Source: Micromonospora sp. NBC_01740 (lineage in GTDB: Bacteria; Actinomycetota; Actinomycetes; Mycobacteriales; Micromonosporaceae). Taken from it: a DNA stretch of 64,000 nt. The stretch is from NCBI RefSeq assembly GCF_035920365.1, contig NZ_CP109150.1, forward strand, positions 4,464,001-4,528,000. The letters are read 5' to 3'. The translations under genes and the position numbers were made by a program. The notes beneath the pieces were generated by a model. The model had not been told where the DNA came from. It did not search any database and worked only from the letters and a program-made list of their open reading frames with translations. Position 1 is the stretch's first letter, and each line of letters opens with the position of its first letter. Positions 1 to 22,100 of the stretch are shown here, piece after piece.

Positions 1-3000
1 CCGACGTCGGCTGGTCGCTGGCCGCCACCCGCGCCGCCCACGACCACCGGGCCGTCGTCTTCGCCGCCGACCGCGACGACCTGGCCGCGTCCCTCGACGC
101 GCTCGCCGCCGGCCGGCCCACCCCGCAGACCGTCACCCGCGCCCCCGGCACGCCGGGCGAGGTCGCCTTCGTCTTCCCGGGCCAGGGCTCCCAGTGGGTC
201 GGGATGGCCGCCGAACTGCTCGACACCGCCCCGGTCTTCGCGGAGAAGTTCGCCGCCTGCGCCGAGGCGCTGCGCCCGTACGTCGACTGGTCGCCGACCG
301 ACGTGGTGCGCGGCGCGCCCGACGCCCCGTCGCTGGAGCGCGTCGACGTCGTGCAGCCCACCCTGTTCGCGGTCAGCGTCTCGCTCGCCGCGCTCTGGGA
401 GTCGTACGGGGTGCGCCCCTCCGCCGTCGTCGGCCACTCGCAGGGCGAGATCGCCGCCGCGCACGTCGCCGGCGGCCTCACCCTGGACGACGCGGCGGCC
501 GTGGTGGCCCTGCGCAGCCGGATCATCGCCGGCATCGCCGGGGACGGCGGCATGGTCTCGGTCGCCACCACCGCCGACGAGGCCACCGCGACGATCACCC
601 GCTGGGCCGGCCGGGTCGCCCTGGCCGCCGTCAACGGACCCACCTCCGTCGTGGTCTCCGGCGACAGCGCCGCACTCGACGAGCTGGTCGCCCACTACGA
701 GTCCCGCGAGGTGCGGGTGCGCCGCGTCCCCGTGGACTACGCCTCCCACTCCGCCCACGTCGAGCAGCTGCGCGAGCAGCTCCTGGAACTGCTCGCCGGG
801 CTGCGGCCCCGCACCGGCGAGGTCCGGTTCCGCTCCACCGTCGAGGGGGACTGGCTCGACACCGCCGCCCTCGACGCCGACTACTGGTACCGCAACCTGC
901 GGCAGACCGTCTGCTTCGACGACGCGGTGCGCAGCCTCGTCGCCGCCGGCTACCAGACCTTCGTCGAGGTCAGCGCCCACCCGGTGCTGACCATGGCCGT
1001 GCAGGAGAGCGTCGAGCTGGCCGCCGCCGACCCGGACGCGGTCACCGTCACCGGCAGCCTGCGCCGGGGCGAGGGCGGCCTCGGCCGCTTCCTGCGCGCC
1101 CTGGCCGAGGTCTGGGCCGGGGGTACGGCGGTGGACTGGCGGCCCGCCTTCACCGGCCTCGCCGGCCGCCGCCTCGACCTGCCCACGTACCCGTTCCAGC
1201 GGCAGCTCTACTGGCCGCAGCCGTCCGCCGCGCCCGCCCCGGCCGCCGGCGTCGCCGGCCCGGTGCAGGACGACGAGGTCGACGCCCGGTTCTGGGCGGC
1301 CGTCGAGGCGGAGGACCTGACCGCGCTCACCGCCGAACTTGCCGCCGCGACCGACTCGGAGCCTGTGCCGGACGCCGCGTTCGCGGACGTGCTGCCGGTC
1401 CTCGCCGCCTGGCGTCGCCGGCACCGCGACCAGGCCACCGTGGACTCCTGGCGGTACCGGGACAGCTGGACACCCGTCGCCCCCGACGCCGCGGGCGAGC
1501 CCGCCGTCACCGGCACCTGGTGGCTGCTCACCGGCCCCGACGACACTGGCGCTGCCGAGGCCGCCTTCTGCGCCGAGGCGTTGCGGCGGCACGGCGGCAC
1601 CGTCGTACCGCTGGCGCTGGACGCCGACCGCACGGACCGCGCGGCGCTCGCCGTCCGGCTGCGCGACCTCGCCGACTGCGGCACGCCCGCCGGGATCCTG
1701 TCGCTGCTGCCGCTCGACGAGACGCCCGCCCCGGCGCACCCGTCGGTGCCGGTCGGCTTCGCCGGCACCGTGACCCTGGTGCAGGCGCTCGGCGACGCCG
1801 GCGTCCGCGCGCCGCTGTGGTGCCTCACCCGGGGTGCCGTCGCCACCGGCCCGGCCGACCCGCTGCCGCACCCGCTCCAGCAGCTCACCTGGGGCTTCGG
1901 CCGGGTCGCCGCACTCGAGCACCCGGACCGCTGGGGCGGCCTCGTCGACCTTCCCGACGAGCTCGACGACGCGGCCGGCCGCCGGCTGGTCCGCGTCCTC
2001 GCCGGCGCCGACGGGGAGGACCAGGTCGCGCTGCGGTGGGCCGGCGCCTTCGGCCGGCGACTGCTGCACGCCCCGCTCGGCGACGCCCCCGCCCCGCGCA
2101 CCTGGCGGCCCTCCGGCACCGCCCTGGTCACCGGCGGCACCGGCGCGCTCGGCGGACACATGGCCCGCTGGCTCGCCGCCAACGGCGCGGCGCACCTGGT
2201 GCTGGTCAGCCGGCGCGGCCGGCAGGCCGAGGGCATCGCCGACCTCGAGGCCGAGCTGGTCGGACTGGGCGCCCGGGTCACCGTCGCCGCCTGCGACGCC
2301 GCCGACCGGTCGGCGCTCGCCGCCGTCCTCGCCGACCTGCCGCCCGAGCACCCGCTGACCACCGTCGTGCACACCGCCGCCGTGCTCGACGACTCGGTGA
2401 TCAACTCGCTGACCCTGGAGCAGGTCGACTACGCGCTGAGCGCGAAGGTCACCACCGCGCTGAACCTGCACGAGCTGACCCGCGAGCTGGACCTCGACGC
2501 GTTCATCCTGTTCTCCTCGATGGCCGGCACCGTCGGCAGCTCCGGCGTGGGCAACTACGCCCCCGGCAACGCGTTCCTCAACGCCCTCGCCGAGCACCGG
2601 CGGGCCCTCGGCCTGCCCGCCACCTCCATCGGCTGGGGCGCCTGGGGCGGCGGCGGCATGGCCGACGGCGAGTTCGGCCAGATGCTGCACCGCCACGGCG
2701 CACCCGAGATGCCCCCGCGCCTCGCCGTCGCGGCCCTGCACCAGGCCGTGGAGCACGACGAGACCTTCCTGACCATCTCGAACATCGCCTGGGACCGGTT
2801 CTTCGTCGCGTTCACCGCCACCCGGCCCGGTCCGCTGATCTCGGAGATCCCCGAGGCGCAGCGGTTGCAGGCCACCAAGGGCCTCGCCGAGACGAAGGAT
2901 ACCGACGAGGCCGGCCCCGCCGGCGCGTTCACCCGGATGAGCGCCGCCGAGCGCCAGCAGGCGCTGCTCGACCTGGTCCGCGACCAGGCGGCCATGGTCC

Positions 3001-6000
3001 TCAAGTACGCCGACGGCCAGGCCGTCGACCCGCACCACGCGTTTCGGGACCTCGGCTTCGACTCGGTGACGGCGGTGGAGCTGCGCAACCGGCTCGCCAC
3101 CGCCACCTCGCTGCGGCTGCCGGTGACCCTGGTCTTCGACTACCCGTCGCCGACCGCGCTCGCCCGGCACCTGCACGAGGAGCTGGGCGGCGAGGCCGCC
3201 GTGGCCGTCGAGGCCGCCCCGGTGACGCTCGGCGACGACGAGCCGGTGGCCATCGTCGCCATGTCCTGCCGCTTCCCCGGCGGGGCGCACGACCCGGAGC
3301 GGTTCTGGCAGATGCTGCACGCCGGCCGTGACGCCGTGTCCGACCTACCCGGCGATCGGGGTTGGGACGTCGAGCGGCTCTACGACCCCGACCCCTATTC
3401 CACCGGCACCTCCTACGTCCGCAGCGGCGCCTTCCTCTACGAGGCGGCGGAGTTTGATGCCGGTTTCTTCGGGATTTCCCCCCGCGAGGCGTTGGCGATG
3501 GATCCGCAGCAGCGGTTGCTGCTGGAGGTTTCGTGGGAGGCGGTCGAGCGGGCAGGGGTTGAGCCTGGGGTCCTTCGGGGTTCGCGAACAGGGGTGTTCG
3601 TGGGCACGAATGGTCAGGACTATGGGGCCCTGCTGATGGTGGCGGGGGACGAGGTGGAGGGCTTCGCGGGCACGGGCAACGCCGCGAGTGTGGTGTCGGG
3701 TCGGGTGGCGTACGCGTTGGGGTTGGAGGGGCCGGCGGTGTCGGTGGACACGGCGTGTTCGTCGTCGTTGGTGGCGTTGCACCTGGCGGTGCAGTCGCTG
3801 CGGCGCGGCGAGTGCGACCTCGCCCTCGCCGGCGGCGTGACCGTGATGTCGACCCCCGGGCTGTTCGTGGAGTTCTCCCGGCAGCGTGGCCTGGCCGCCG
3901 ACGGCCGGTGCAAGGCGTTCGCCGCGGGCGCCGACGGCACCGGCTGGGGCGAGGGCGTGGGCATGCTGCTGGTCGAGCGCCTGTCGGACGCCCGGCGCAA
4001 CGGCCACGAGGTGCTGGCGATCGTGCGGGGCAGCGCCGTCAACCAGGACGGTGCCTCCAACGGTCTGACCGCCCCGAACGGCCCCTCCCAGCAGCGGGTG
4101 ATCCGGCAGGCCCTCGCGTCGGCGCGGCTCTCCACGGCCGACGTGGACGTGGTCGAGGCGCACGGCACCGGCACGACGCTCGGCGACCCGATCGAGGCGC
4201 AGGCCCTGCTGGCCACGTACGGGCAGGAGCGCGACGCGCCGCTGCTGCTGGGGTCGGTCAAGTCGAACATCGGCCACACCCAGGCCGCCGCCGGCGTCGC
4301 CGGCGTGATCAAGATGGTGCTGGCGATGCGCGAGGGCGTGGTCCCCGCGACGCTGCACGTGGACGAGCCGTCCCCGCACATCGACTGGAACTCCGGCGCC
4401 GTCGAGCTGGCGATCGAGTCGCGGCCGTGGCCGGCCGTAAACCGGGCGCGCCGGTCGGCGGTGTCCTCGTTCGGCATCTCCGGCACGAACGCCCACGTCA
4501 TCATCGAACTGCCCGAGGACCTCCCCGCCGAGAGCGCGGAGCCCGACGGCGAGGCCGCCGAGGGGCGCAGCCCGGGGCTCGTGGCCTCCGACGTCGTCGT
4601 CTGGACGGTGTCGGGGCGGTCGAAGGGCGCGCTGGCCGGTCAGGCCGCCCGCCTGGCCCAGCACGTCCGCGCGCACGCCGACCTCGACGCGGCGGCGGTG
4701 GGCTGGTCCCTCGCCGCCACCCGGTCGACGTTCGACCACCGGGCCGCCGTCGTCGGGGCCACCGTGGCCGAGCTGCTGGCCGGGCTCGACGCCCTGTCCG
4801 CCGGCGCGCCGGCCGGGAACCTCGTCACGGGTACGGCCTCCGGAACCGGTGCGGTGTTCGTGTTCCCGGGTCAGGGTGCGCAGTCGGCGCGGATGGCGGC
4901 CGGTCTGGTGGGTCGTACGCCGGTGTTCGACGCGAAGTTGGCCGAGTGCCAGCGGGCCCTCGCCCCGTATCTCGATGTCGATCTCGTGTCGGTCTTGACC
5001 GGTGACGACGAGTCGTGGCTGGAGCGGGTCGAGGTCGTGCAGCCGGTGCTGTGGGCCGTGGGTATGGCCCTCGCCGCCGTGTGGCAGCACGCCGGTGTGG
5101 TTCCGGCTGCGGTGGTCGGTCACTCGCAGGGCGAGATCGGTGCCGCGTGCGTGGCCGGGATCCTCAGCCTGGACGACGCGGCGAAGGCCGTGGCGCTGCG
5201 CTCCCGGGCGCTGACGGTCCTGCGGGGCACCGGCACCATGGCCTCGGTCGACCTCTCCGCCGAGGCGGTCGCCGAGCGGCTGCCGGCGTTCCCGGGTGTC
5301 GGGGTGGCGGCGGTGAACGGCCCGTCCACGGTCGTGGTCTCGGGTCCGCCGCAGCCGGTCGCCGACCTGGTGGAGTCGTGCCAGGCCGAAGGTGTGCGGG
5401 CCCGGTTGATCCCGGTGGACTACGCGTCGCACTCGGCGGCGGTGCAGGAGGTCGCCGAGCAGTTGCGCGCCGATCTGGCCGACGTGACTCCGCGACAGGG
5501 CCACGTCCGACTCGTCTCCACGCTCACCGGGAACTGGGTCGACCCGTCCTCGATGACGGCGGACTACTGGTACGACAACCTGCGGCAGACCGTCCAGTTC
5601 GAGGCCGCCGTGCGGGTGGCCGTCGAGGCGGGTCACACGACGTTCGTGGAGATCAGCCCGCATCCGGTGCTGACGATGCCGGTGACGGCGATCCTGGACG
5701 ACGCGGGCGCGACCGGGCACACCCTGGGCAGCCTGCGCCGCGGTGACGACGACGCGACGCGGTTGCTGACGAACCTGGCCACCGCCCACACGATCGGCCT
5801 GCCGGTCGACCTGGGCACGGTCCTCGCCGGGACCGACGTCGTGGCGCTGCCCACGTACGCCTTCGACCGGAGCCGCTTCTGGCCGACCGCGGTGACCGGG
5901 CAGGGCGACACCGAGGAGACCCCGAGCGGCGTCGACTCCGCGTTCTGGGCGGCCGTGGAACGCGAGGACCTGGCCGCGCTCGCGGAACTCACCGAGCAGG

Positions 6001-8075
6001 AGGCGGCGGAGTCCCTGGAACGGCTGGGCGCCGCCCTGCCGGTGCTCGCCTCCTGGCGGCGGCAGCAGCGCAACCGGTCCAGCCTCGACGACCTGCGGTA
6101 CCGCAGCGTCTGGCAGCCGTACACCGGGACGCCGGTCAGCTTCCTGCCCGGCGCCTGGTGGGTCGTCGCCGACGAGCGGCACCCGGAGGAGGGCGAGGCC
6201 GCGGTGGTCGAGCTGACCCGCCGGGGCGCCGACGTCCGACTGGTGCTCGTGCCGGAGAACCTGACCGACCGGGCCGCCCTCACCGCGCACCTGAGCGGTG
6301 CCGTCCGCACCCCCGACGGCGTACCGGCTCCGGTGGACGGGGTGCTGTCGCTGCTCGCCCTCGCCGACGGCGCGGTCGACGACACCCAGCCGGTGCCGCC
6401 CTTCCTCGCCCGCTCGCTGGCGCTGATCCAGACGCTCGGGGACCTCGATGTCGCCGCGCCGCTGTGGTGCGTCACCCGGGGCGCCGCCGGCACCACCCGC
6501 AGCGGCGCGCCCGGCCGGCCGGAGCAGTCGCTGCTCTGGGGCCTCGGCCGGGTCGTGGCCCTCGAACACCCCGAGCGGTGGGGCGGCCTGGTCGACGTGC
6601 CGGCCACCCTGGACGACCACGGCTGGGACCTGCTCTGCGCCGCGCTCGCCGGCCTCGACGGCGAGGACCAGCTCGCGGTCGACGGCGCCACCATCCTCGT
6701 CCGCCGGCTGGTGCGGGCACCCGGCGGTGAGGCGGCCACCGACGAGGCCGGCTACCCGGGCACGACCCTGGTCACCGGCGGCACCGGCGCGCTCGGCGCG
6801 GAGGTGGCCCGCTGGCTGGCCGCCCGGGGCGCCGAGCACCTGATGCTGGTGAGCCGCCGCGGCGCGGACGCCCCCGGCGTCGCCGAACTCGTCCGCGAGC
6901 TGACCGGGGCGGGCACCCGGGTGACCGTCGCGGCCTGCGACGTGGCCGACCGGGCGGCGCTGGCGAAGCTGCTCGACGAGGTACCCGCCGACGCGCCGCT
7001 GACCAGCGTGGTGCACGCGGCCGGCGTGCTGGAGGACGGGGTGCTCGACGGGCTCACCGCCGACCGCCTCGCCACCGTCCTGCGGCCCAAGGTGCTCGGC
7101 GCCCTGCACCTGCACGAGCTGACCGTCGGGCGGGAACTGCGCGCGTTCGTGCTGTTCTCCGCGCTGGCCGGTCAGCTCGGCGCCGCCGGTCAGGGCAGCT
7201 ACGCCGCGGCCAACGCCTACCTCGACGCCCTCGCCGAGCAGCGGCACCGGCAGGGCCTGCCGGCCACGTCGGTCGCCTGGGGCCCCTGGGCGGCCGGCGG
7301 GATGGCCGCCACCGACCAGGCCGTGGAGGAGCGCCGCCGCCGCACCGGCGTGGCCCGCCTCGACACGGAAGCCGCGCTCACGGCGCTCGCGCAGTGCGTC
7401 GCGCGGGGCGAGCCGGCGACGATGGTGGCCGGCATCGACTGGGCCCGCTACGTGCCCGGGTTCGTGGCCGTGCGGCCCAGCCCGCTCATCGCGGGCGTGG
7501 CCGAGGCGCGCCGGGCCGTCGCCGAGCGGGCCGAGGACACCGGCGTCTCCGCGGAGTCCCTGGCCGCCCTGCTCGCCGGGCAGACCGACGCCGAACGACG
7601 CAAGACCCTGCTGGAGCTGGTACGCGGGCAGGCCGCCGCGGTGCTCGGCCACGCCTCGATGGACGCCGTCGAGCCGGACCGGGCGTTCCGGGAACTCGGC
7701 TTCGACTCGCTGACCGCCGTGGAGCTGCGCAACCGGCTCACCGCGGCGACCGGCGTCCGGCTGCCCGCCACGGTCGTCTTCGACTACCCGACCGCCGCAG
7801 GGCTGGCCGAGTACGTGCGGGCCGCGATCGTCGACGGCGGCGTGGTCGGGGTCGCACCGGTCTTCGGTGAGCTGGACAGGTTGGAAGCGGCGCTCTCCGG
7901 CTCGGCGCCGGACCGCAGCGCCAGAATTCGGATCACCGAGCGGCTGCGGGCGCTGCTGGCCTCCCTCAACGAGGCCGACGCGCCGGCGGACGGCGACACC
8001 GTCGCCGAGAAGCTCCAGGACGCGACGCCGGACGAGGTCTTCGACTTCATCGACCGCGAGCTGGGGATGTCCTGA
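1..8075 (+). CDS. Type I modular polyketide synthase, two modules, 5' partial
   Basis: The gene enters from the left edge; its frame begins at base 3 and runs open to the TGA at 8073-8075. Domain order seen is AT (GHSQG serine codon 438), KR, ACP (Ser codon 3063), KS (Cys codon 3756), AT (Ser codon 5124), KR, ACP (Ser codon 7707), then a C-terminal docking helix pair from about 7850. Both ATs carry YASH (738-749 and near 5421), the family mark of methylmalonyl-CoA. The first KR has an LDD motif and its catalytic Tyr (codon 2556) is followed by Ala-Pro, as in B2-type KRs; the second has LED and Tyr codon 7200 with no Pro, so B1-like. Each module should therefore add a methyl-branched, hydroxyl-bearing unit. 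The upstream KS lies outside the window. Part of the KS (about 3440-3790) uses codons unlike the rest of the gene. Confidence 0.95.
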   Translation, partial: DVGWSLAATRAAHDHRAVVFAADRDDLAASLDALAAGRPTPQTVTRAPGTPGEVAFVFPGQGSQWVGMAAELLDTAPVFAEKFAACAEALRPYVDWSPTDVVRGAPDAPSLERVDVVQPTLFAVSVSLAALWESYGVRPSAVVGHSQGEIAAAHVAGGLTLDDAAAVVALRSRIIAGIAGDGGMVSVATTADEATATITRWAGRVALAAVNGPTSVVVSGDSAALDELVAHYESREVRVRRVPVDYASHSAHVEQLREQLLELLAGLRPRTGEVRFRSTVEGDWLDTAALDADYWYRNLRQTVCFDDAVRSLVAAGYQTFVEVSAHPVLTMAVQESVELAAADPDAVTVTGSLRRGEGGLGRFLRALAEVWAGGTAVDWRPAFTGLAGRRLDLPTYPFQRQLYWPQPSAAPAPAAGVAGPVQDDEVDARFWAAVEAEDLTALTAELAAATDSEPVPDAAFADVLPVLAAWRRRHRDQATVDSWRYRDSWTPVAPDAAGEPAVTGTWWLLTGPDDTGAAEAAFCAEALRRHGGTVVPLALDADRTDRAALAVRLRDLADCGTPAGILSLLPLDETPAPAHPSVPVGFAGTVTLVQALGDAGVRAPLWCLTRGAVATGPADPLPHPLQQLTWGFGRVAALEHPDRWGGLVDLPDELDDAAGRRLVRVLAGADGEDQVALRWAGAFGRRLLHAPLGDAPAPRTWRPSGTALVTGGTGALGGHMARWLAANGAAHLVLVSRRGRQAEGIADLEAELVGLGARVTVAACDAADRSALAAVLADLPPEHPLTTVVHTAAVLDDSVINSLTLEQVDYALSAKVTTALNLHELTRELDLDAFILFSSMAGTVGSSGVGNYAPGNAFLNALAEHRRALGLPATSIGWGAWGGGGMADGEFGQMLHRHGAPEMPPRLAVAALHQAVEHDETFLTISNIAWDRFFVAFTATRPGPLISEIPEAQRLQATKGLAETKDTDEAGPAGAFTRMSAAERQQALLDLVRDQAAMVLKYADGQAVDPHHAFRDLGFDSVTAVELRNRLATATSLRLPVTLVFDYPSPTALARHLHEELGGEAAVAVEAAPVTLGDDEPVAIVAMSCRFPGGAHDPERFWQMLHAGRDAVSDLPGDRGWDVERLYDPDPYSTGTSYVRSGAFLYEAAEFDAGFFGISPREALAMDPQQRLLLEVSWEAVERAGVEPGVLRGSRTGVFVGTNGQDYGALLMVAGDEVEGFAGTGNAASVVSGRVAYALGLEGPAVSVDTACSSSLVALHLAVQSLRRGECDLALAGGVTVMSTPGLFVEFSRQRGLAADGRCKAFAAGADGTGWGEGVGMLLVERLSDARRNGHEVLAIVRGSAVNQDGASNGLTAPNGPSQQRVIRQALASARLSTADVDVVEAHGTGTTLGDPIEAQALLATYGQERDAPLLLGSVKSNIGHTQAAAGVAGVIKMVLAMREGVVPATLHVDEPSPHIDWNSGAVELAIESRPWPAVNRARRSAVSSFGISGTNAHVIIELPEDLPAESAEPDGEAAEGRSPGLVASDVVVWTVSGRSKGALAGQAARLAQHVRAHADLDAAAVGWSLAATRSTFDHRAAVVGATVAELLAGLDALSAGAPAGNLVTGTASGTGAVFVFPGQGAQSARMAAGLVGRTPVFDAKLAECQRALAPYLDVDLVSVLTGDDESWLERVEVVQPVLWAVGMALAAVWQHAGVVPAAVVGHSQGEIGAACVAGILSLDDAAKAVALRSRALTVLRGTGTMASVDLSAEAVAERLPAFPGVGVAAVNGPSTVVVSGPPQPVADLVESCQAEGVRARLIPVDYASHSAAVQEVAEQLRADLADVTPRQGHVRLVSTLTGNWVDPSSMTADYWYDNLRQTVQFEAAVRVAVEAGHTTFVEISPHPVLTMPVTAILDDAGATGHTLGSLRRGDDDATRLLTNLATAHTIGLPVDLGTVLAGTDVVALPTYAFDRSRFWPTAVTGQGDTEETPSGVDSAFWAAVEREDLAALAELTEQEAAESLERLGAALPVLASWRRQQRNRSSLDDLRYRSVWQPYTGTPVSFLPGAWWVVADERHPEEGEAAVVELTRRGADVRLVLVPENLTDRAALTAHLSGAVRTPDGVPAPVDGVLSLLALADGAVDDTQPVPPFLARSLALIQTLGDLDVAAPLWCVTRGAAGTTRSGAPGRPEQSLLWGLGRVVALEHPERWGGLVDVPATLDDHGWDLLCAALAGLDGEDQLAVDGATILVRRLVRAPGGEAATDEAGYPGTTLVTGGTGALGAEVARWLAARGAEHLMLVSRRGADAPGVAELVRELTGAGTRVTVAACDVADRAALAKLLDEVPADAPLTSVVHAAGVLEDGVLDGLTADRLATVLRPKVLGALHLHELTVGRELRAFVLFSALAGQLGAAGQGSYAAANAYLDALAEQRHRQGLPATSVAWGPWAAGGMAATDQAVEERRRRTGVARLDTEAALTALAQCVARGEPATMVAGIDWARYVPGFVAVRPSPLIAGVAEARRAVAERAEDTGVSAESLAALLAGQTDAERRKTLLELVRGQAAAVLGHASMDAVEPDRAFRELGFDSLTAVELRNRLTAATGVRLPATVVFDYPTAAGLAEYVRAAIVDGGVVGVAPVFGELDRLEAALSGSAPDRSARIRITERLRALLASLNEADAPADGDTVAEKLQDATPDEVFDFIDRELGMS

Positions 8076-8122
8076 CGTGATCGCTGCTGCGACGACGGGT
8101 CAACACAAGGAGTGCGCGGTCC

Positions 8123-19069
<10,947 letters not shown>

Positions 19070-19105
19070 GATGACCAACCTTCCAATCGAGGCAGGTGCC
19101 CCCCG

Positions 19106-22100
19106 ATGAGCGATGACAAGCTGCGGTACTTCCTCAAGCGGGTCACCGCCGACCTGCACGAGACCAAGCGCAAGCTGCAGACCGTCGAGGCGCGCGACCA
19201 GGAACCCCTGGCCATCGTCTCGATGAGCTGCCGCTTCCCCGGTGGGGTCCGGTCGCCGGAAGCCCTGTGGGACCTCGTCGCCGACGGCCGGGACGCGCTC
19301 ACCGAGTTCCCGGACGACCGGGGCTGGGACCTGGAAGCGCTCTACGACCCCGACCCCAACAAGCCGGGCAAGAGCTACACGCGCATCGGCGGGTTCCTCG
19401 ACGGCGCCGGTGACTTCGACCCGTCCCTGTTCGGGATCTCGCCGCGTGAGGCCCTCGCCATGGACCCGCAGCAGCGGCTGCTGCTGGAGACGTCCTGGGA
19501 GGCCGTCGAGCGGGCCGGCATCGACCCGCTGTCGCTGCGCGGCAGCTCCACCGGTGTCTTCGTCGGGCTGAGCACCTCGAACTACGGCATGGGTCTGCCG
19601 AACGTGCCCGAGGGCGTCGACATGTACATCGGCACCGGCAACACCACAAGCGTCGCGTCCGGCCGGATCTCGTTCACCCTCGGCCTCAACGGCCCCGCCG
19701 TCACCGTCGACACCGCCTGCTCCTCCTCGCTGGTGGCCCTGCACCTCGCCGTGAACGCGCTGCGCCGCGGCGAGTGCGACCTGGCCATCGCCGGCGGCGT
19801 CACCGTGATGGTCACCCCCGGCGTGTTCGTCGTCTTCTCCCGGCAGCGCGGCATGTCCGTCGACGGCCGGTGCAGGGCCTTCGCGGCCGGCGCGGACGGC
19901 ACCGGCTGGGGCGAGGGCGGCGGCGTGCTCGTCGTGGAGCGGCTGGCCGACGCCGAGCGCAACGGCCACCCGATCCTCGCCGTGATCCGGGGCAGCGCCC
20001 TCAACCAGGACGGCGCGTCCAACGGGCTCACCGCCCCGAACGGCCCCTCCCAGCAGCGGGTCATCCGCCAGGCCCTCGCCAACGCCCGGCTCGGCACCGC
20101 CGACGTCGACATGGTCGAGGCGCACGGCACCGGCACCACCCTCGGCGACCCCATCGAGGCGCAGGCGCTCATCGCCACGTACGGGCAGGACCGTCCCGCC
20201 GACCGGCCGCTGTGGCTGGGCTCGGTCAAGTCGAACATCGGCCACACCCAGAGCGCCGCCGGCGTCGCCGGGCTGGTCAAGATGGTGATGGCGCTGCGCA
20301 ACGGCGTCATGCCGGAGACCCTGCACGTCGACGAGCCGTCCCCGCACGTGGACTGGACCGCCGGGGCGGTCTCCCTGCTCACCGAGTCCAAGCCGTGGCC
20401 GGAGCTGGACCGCCCCCGCCGCGGCGGCGTCTCCTCGTTCGGCGTGAGCGGCACCAACGCCCACGTGATCCTGGAGGAGTACCGGCCGCGCGTCGCCGAA
20501 CCGGCGTCCGTGGACGGCGACGAGGCCGTCGAGGCCACCGCCGTCGAGCCCGCGCGTCGCCCCGGCCTGGTCGCCTCGGACGTGACCCTCTGGCCGGTGT
20601 CGGCCCGGTCGCGCTCCGCCCTCGCCGGGCAGGCCGCCCGGCTCGCGCGGCACGTGCGCGAGCACGGCGACCTCGCCCCGGCGGCCGTCGGCTGGTCGCT
20701 GGCCACCACCCGGTCGACGTTCGACCACCGCGCCGCCGTGGCGGGCCTCGGCACCGACGAGCTGCTCGCCGGGCTGGACGCCCTCGCCGCCGGCCACCCG
20801 GCCGGCAACCTCGTCACCGGTACGGTCACCAGCGCCGGCACCGGCCCCGTCTTCGTCTTCCCGGGCCAGGGCGCGCAGTCGGCGCGGATGGCCGCCGGCC
20901 TGGTGGGCCGGACGCCGGTGTTCGACGCGAAGCTGGCCGAGTGCCAGCGGGCCCTCGCCCCGTACCTGGACGTGGACCTCGTGTCGGTGCTCACCGGCGA
21001 CGACGAGTCGTGGCTGGAGCGGGTCGAGGTCGTGCAGCCCGTGCTGTGGGCCGTCGGCATCGCCCTCGCGGCCGTGTGGCGCGCGGCGGGCGTCGTCCCG
21101 GACGCGGTCGTCGGCCACTCGCAGGGCGAGATCGGCGCGGCCTGTGTCGCCGGCATCCTCAGCATCGAGGACGCGGCGAAGGCCGTCGCGTTGCGCTCGC
21201 GGGCGCTGACCGTGCTGCGCGGCACCGGCACGATGGCGTCGGTGGACCTGTCGGCCGACGCGGTCGCCGAGCGGCTGCCGGCCTTCCCGGGCGTCGGCGT
21301 CGCGGCGGTCAACGGCCCCTCCACCGTCGTGGTCTCCGGCCCGCCGCAGCCCGTCGCCGACCTCGTGGCGGCGTGCCAGGCCGAGGGCCTGCGCGCCCGG
21401 CTCATCCCCGTGGACTACGCCTCCCACTCCGAGGCCGTGCAGCAGGTCGCCGAGCAGCTCCGCGCGGACCTGGCCGACGTCACCCCGCAGGCCGGCCACA
21501 CCCGCCTGGTCTCCACGCTCACCGGGGACTGGGTCGACCCGACCTCGATGACCGCGGACTACTGGTACGACAACCTGCGCCGCACCGTGCGGTTCGACGC
21601 CGCCGTCCGGACGGCGATCGCCGCCGGGCACACCACGTTCGTGGAGATCAGCCCGCACCCGGTGCTGACGATGCCGGTCACGGCGATCCTCGACGACACC
21701 GGCGTCACCGGGCACACCCTGGGCAGCCTGCGCCGCGGCGACGACGACGCGACCCGGCTGCTGACCAACCTCGCCACCGCGTACGCCATCGGCCTGCCCG
21801 TCGACCTGACGAACGTCCTCGCCGAGACCGAGGTGGCGCCGCTGCCCACGTACGCCTTCGACCACCAGCGGTTCTGGCTGGACGGCAGCGGCGGCCCCGA
21901 CCTGCAGAGCCTGCTCCAGGGCGCGGCCGGCGGCGACCCCAGCGACACGAGCTTCTGGGCGGCCGTGGAACGCGGGGACGTCACCGCCCTCGCCGAGACC
22001 ATCGCCACCGAGGACACCCCGGCCCACGAGGTCCTCGACGCGCTGCTGCCGGCCCTGCCGCTGCTCACCTCCTGGCGCCGGCAGCGGCGCCGCCAGTCCG

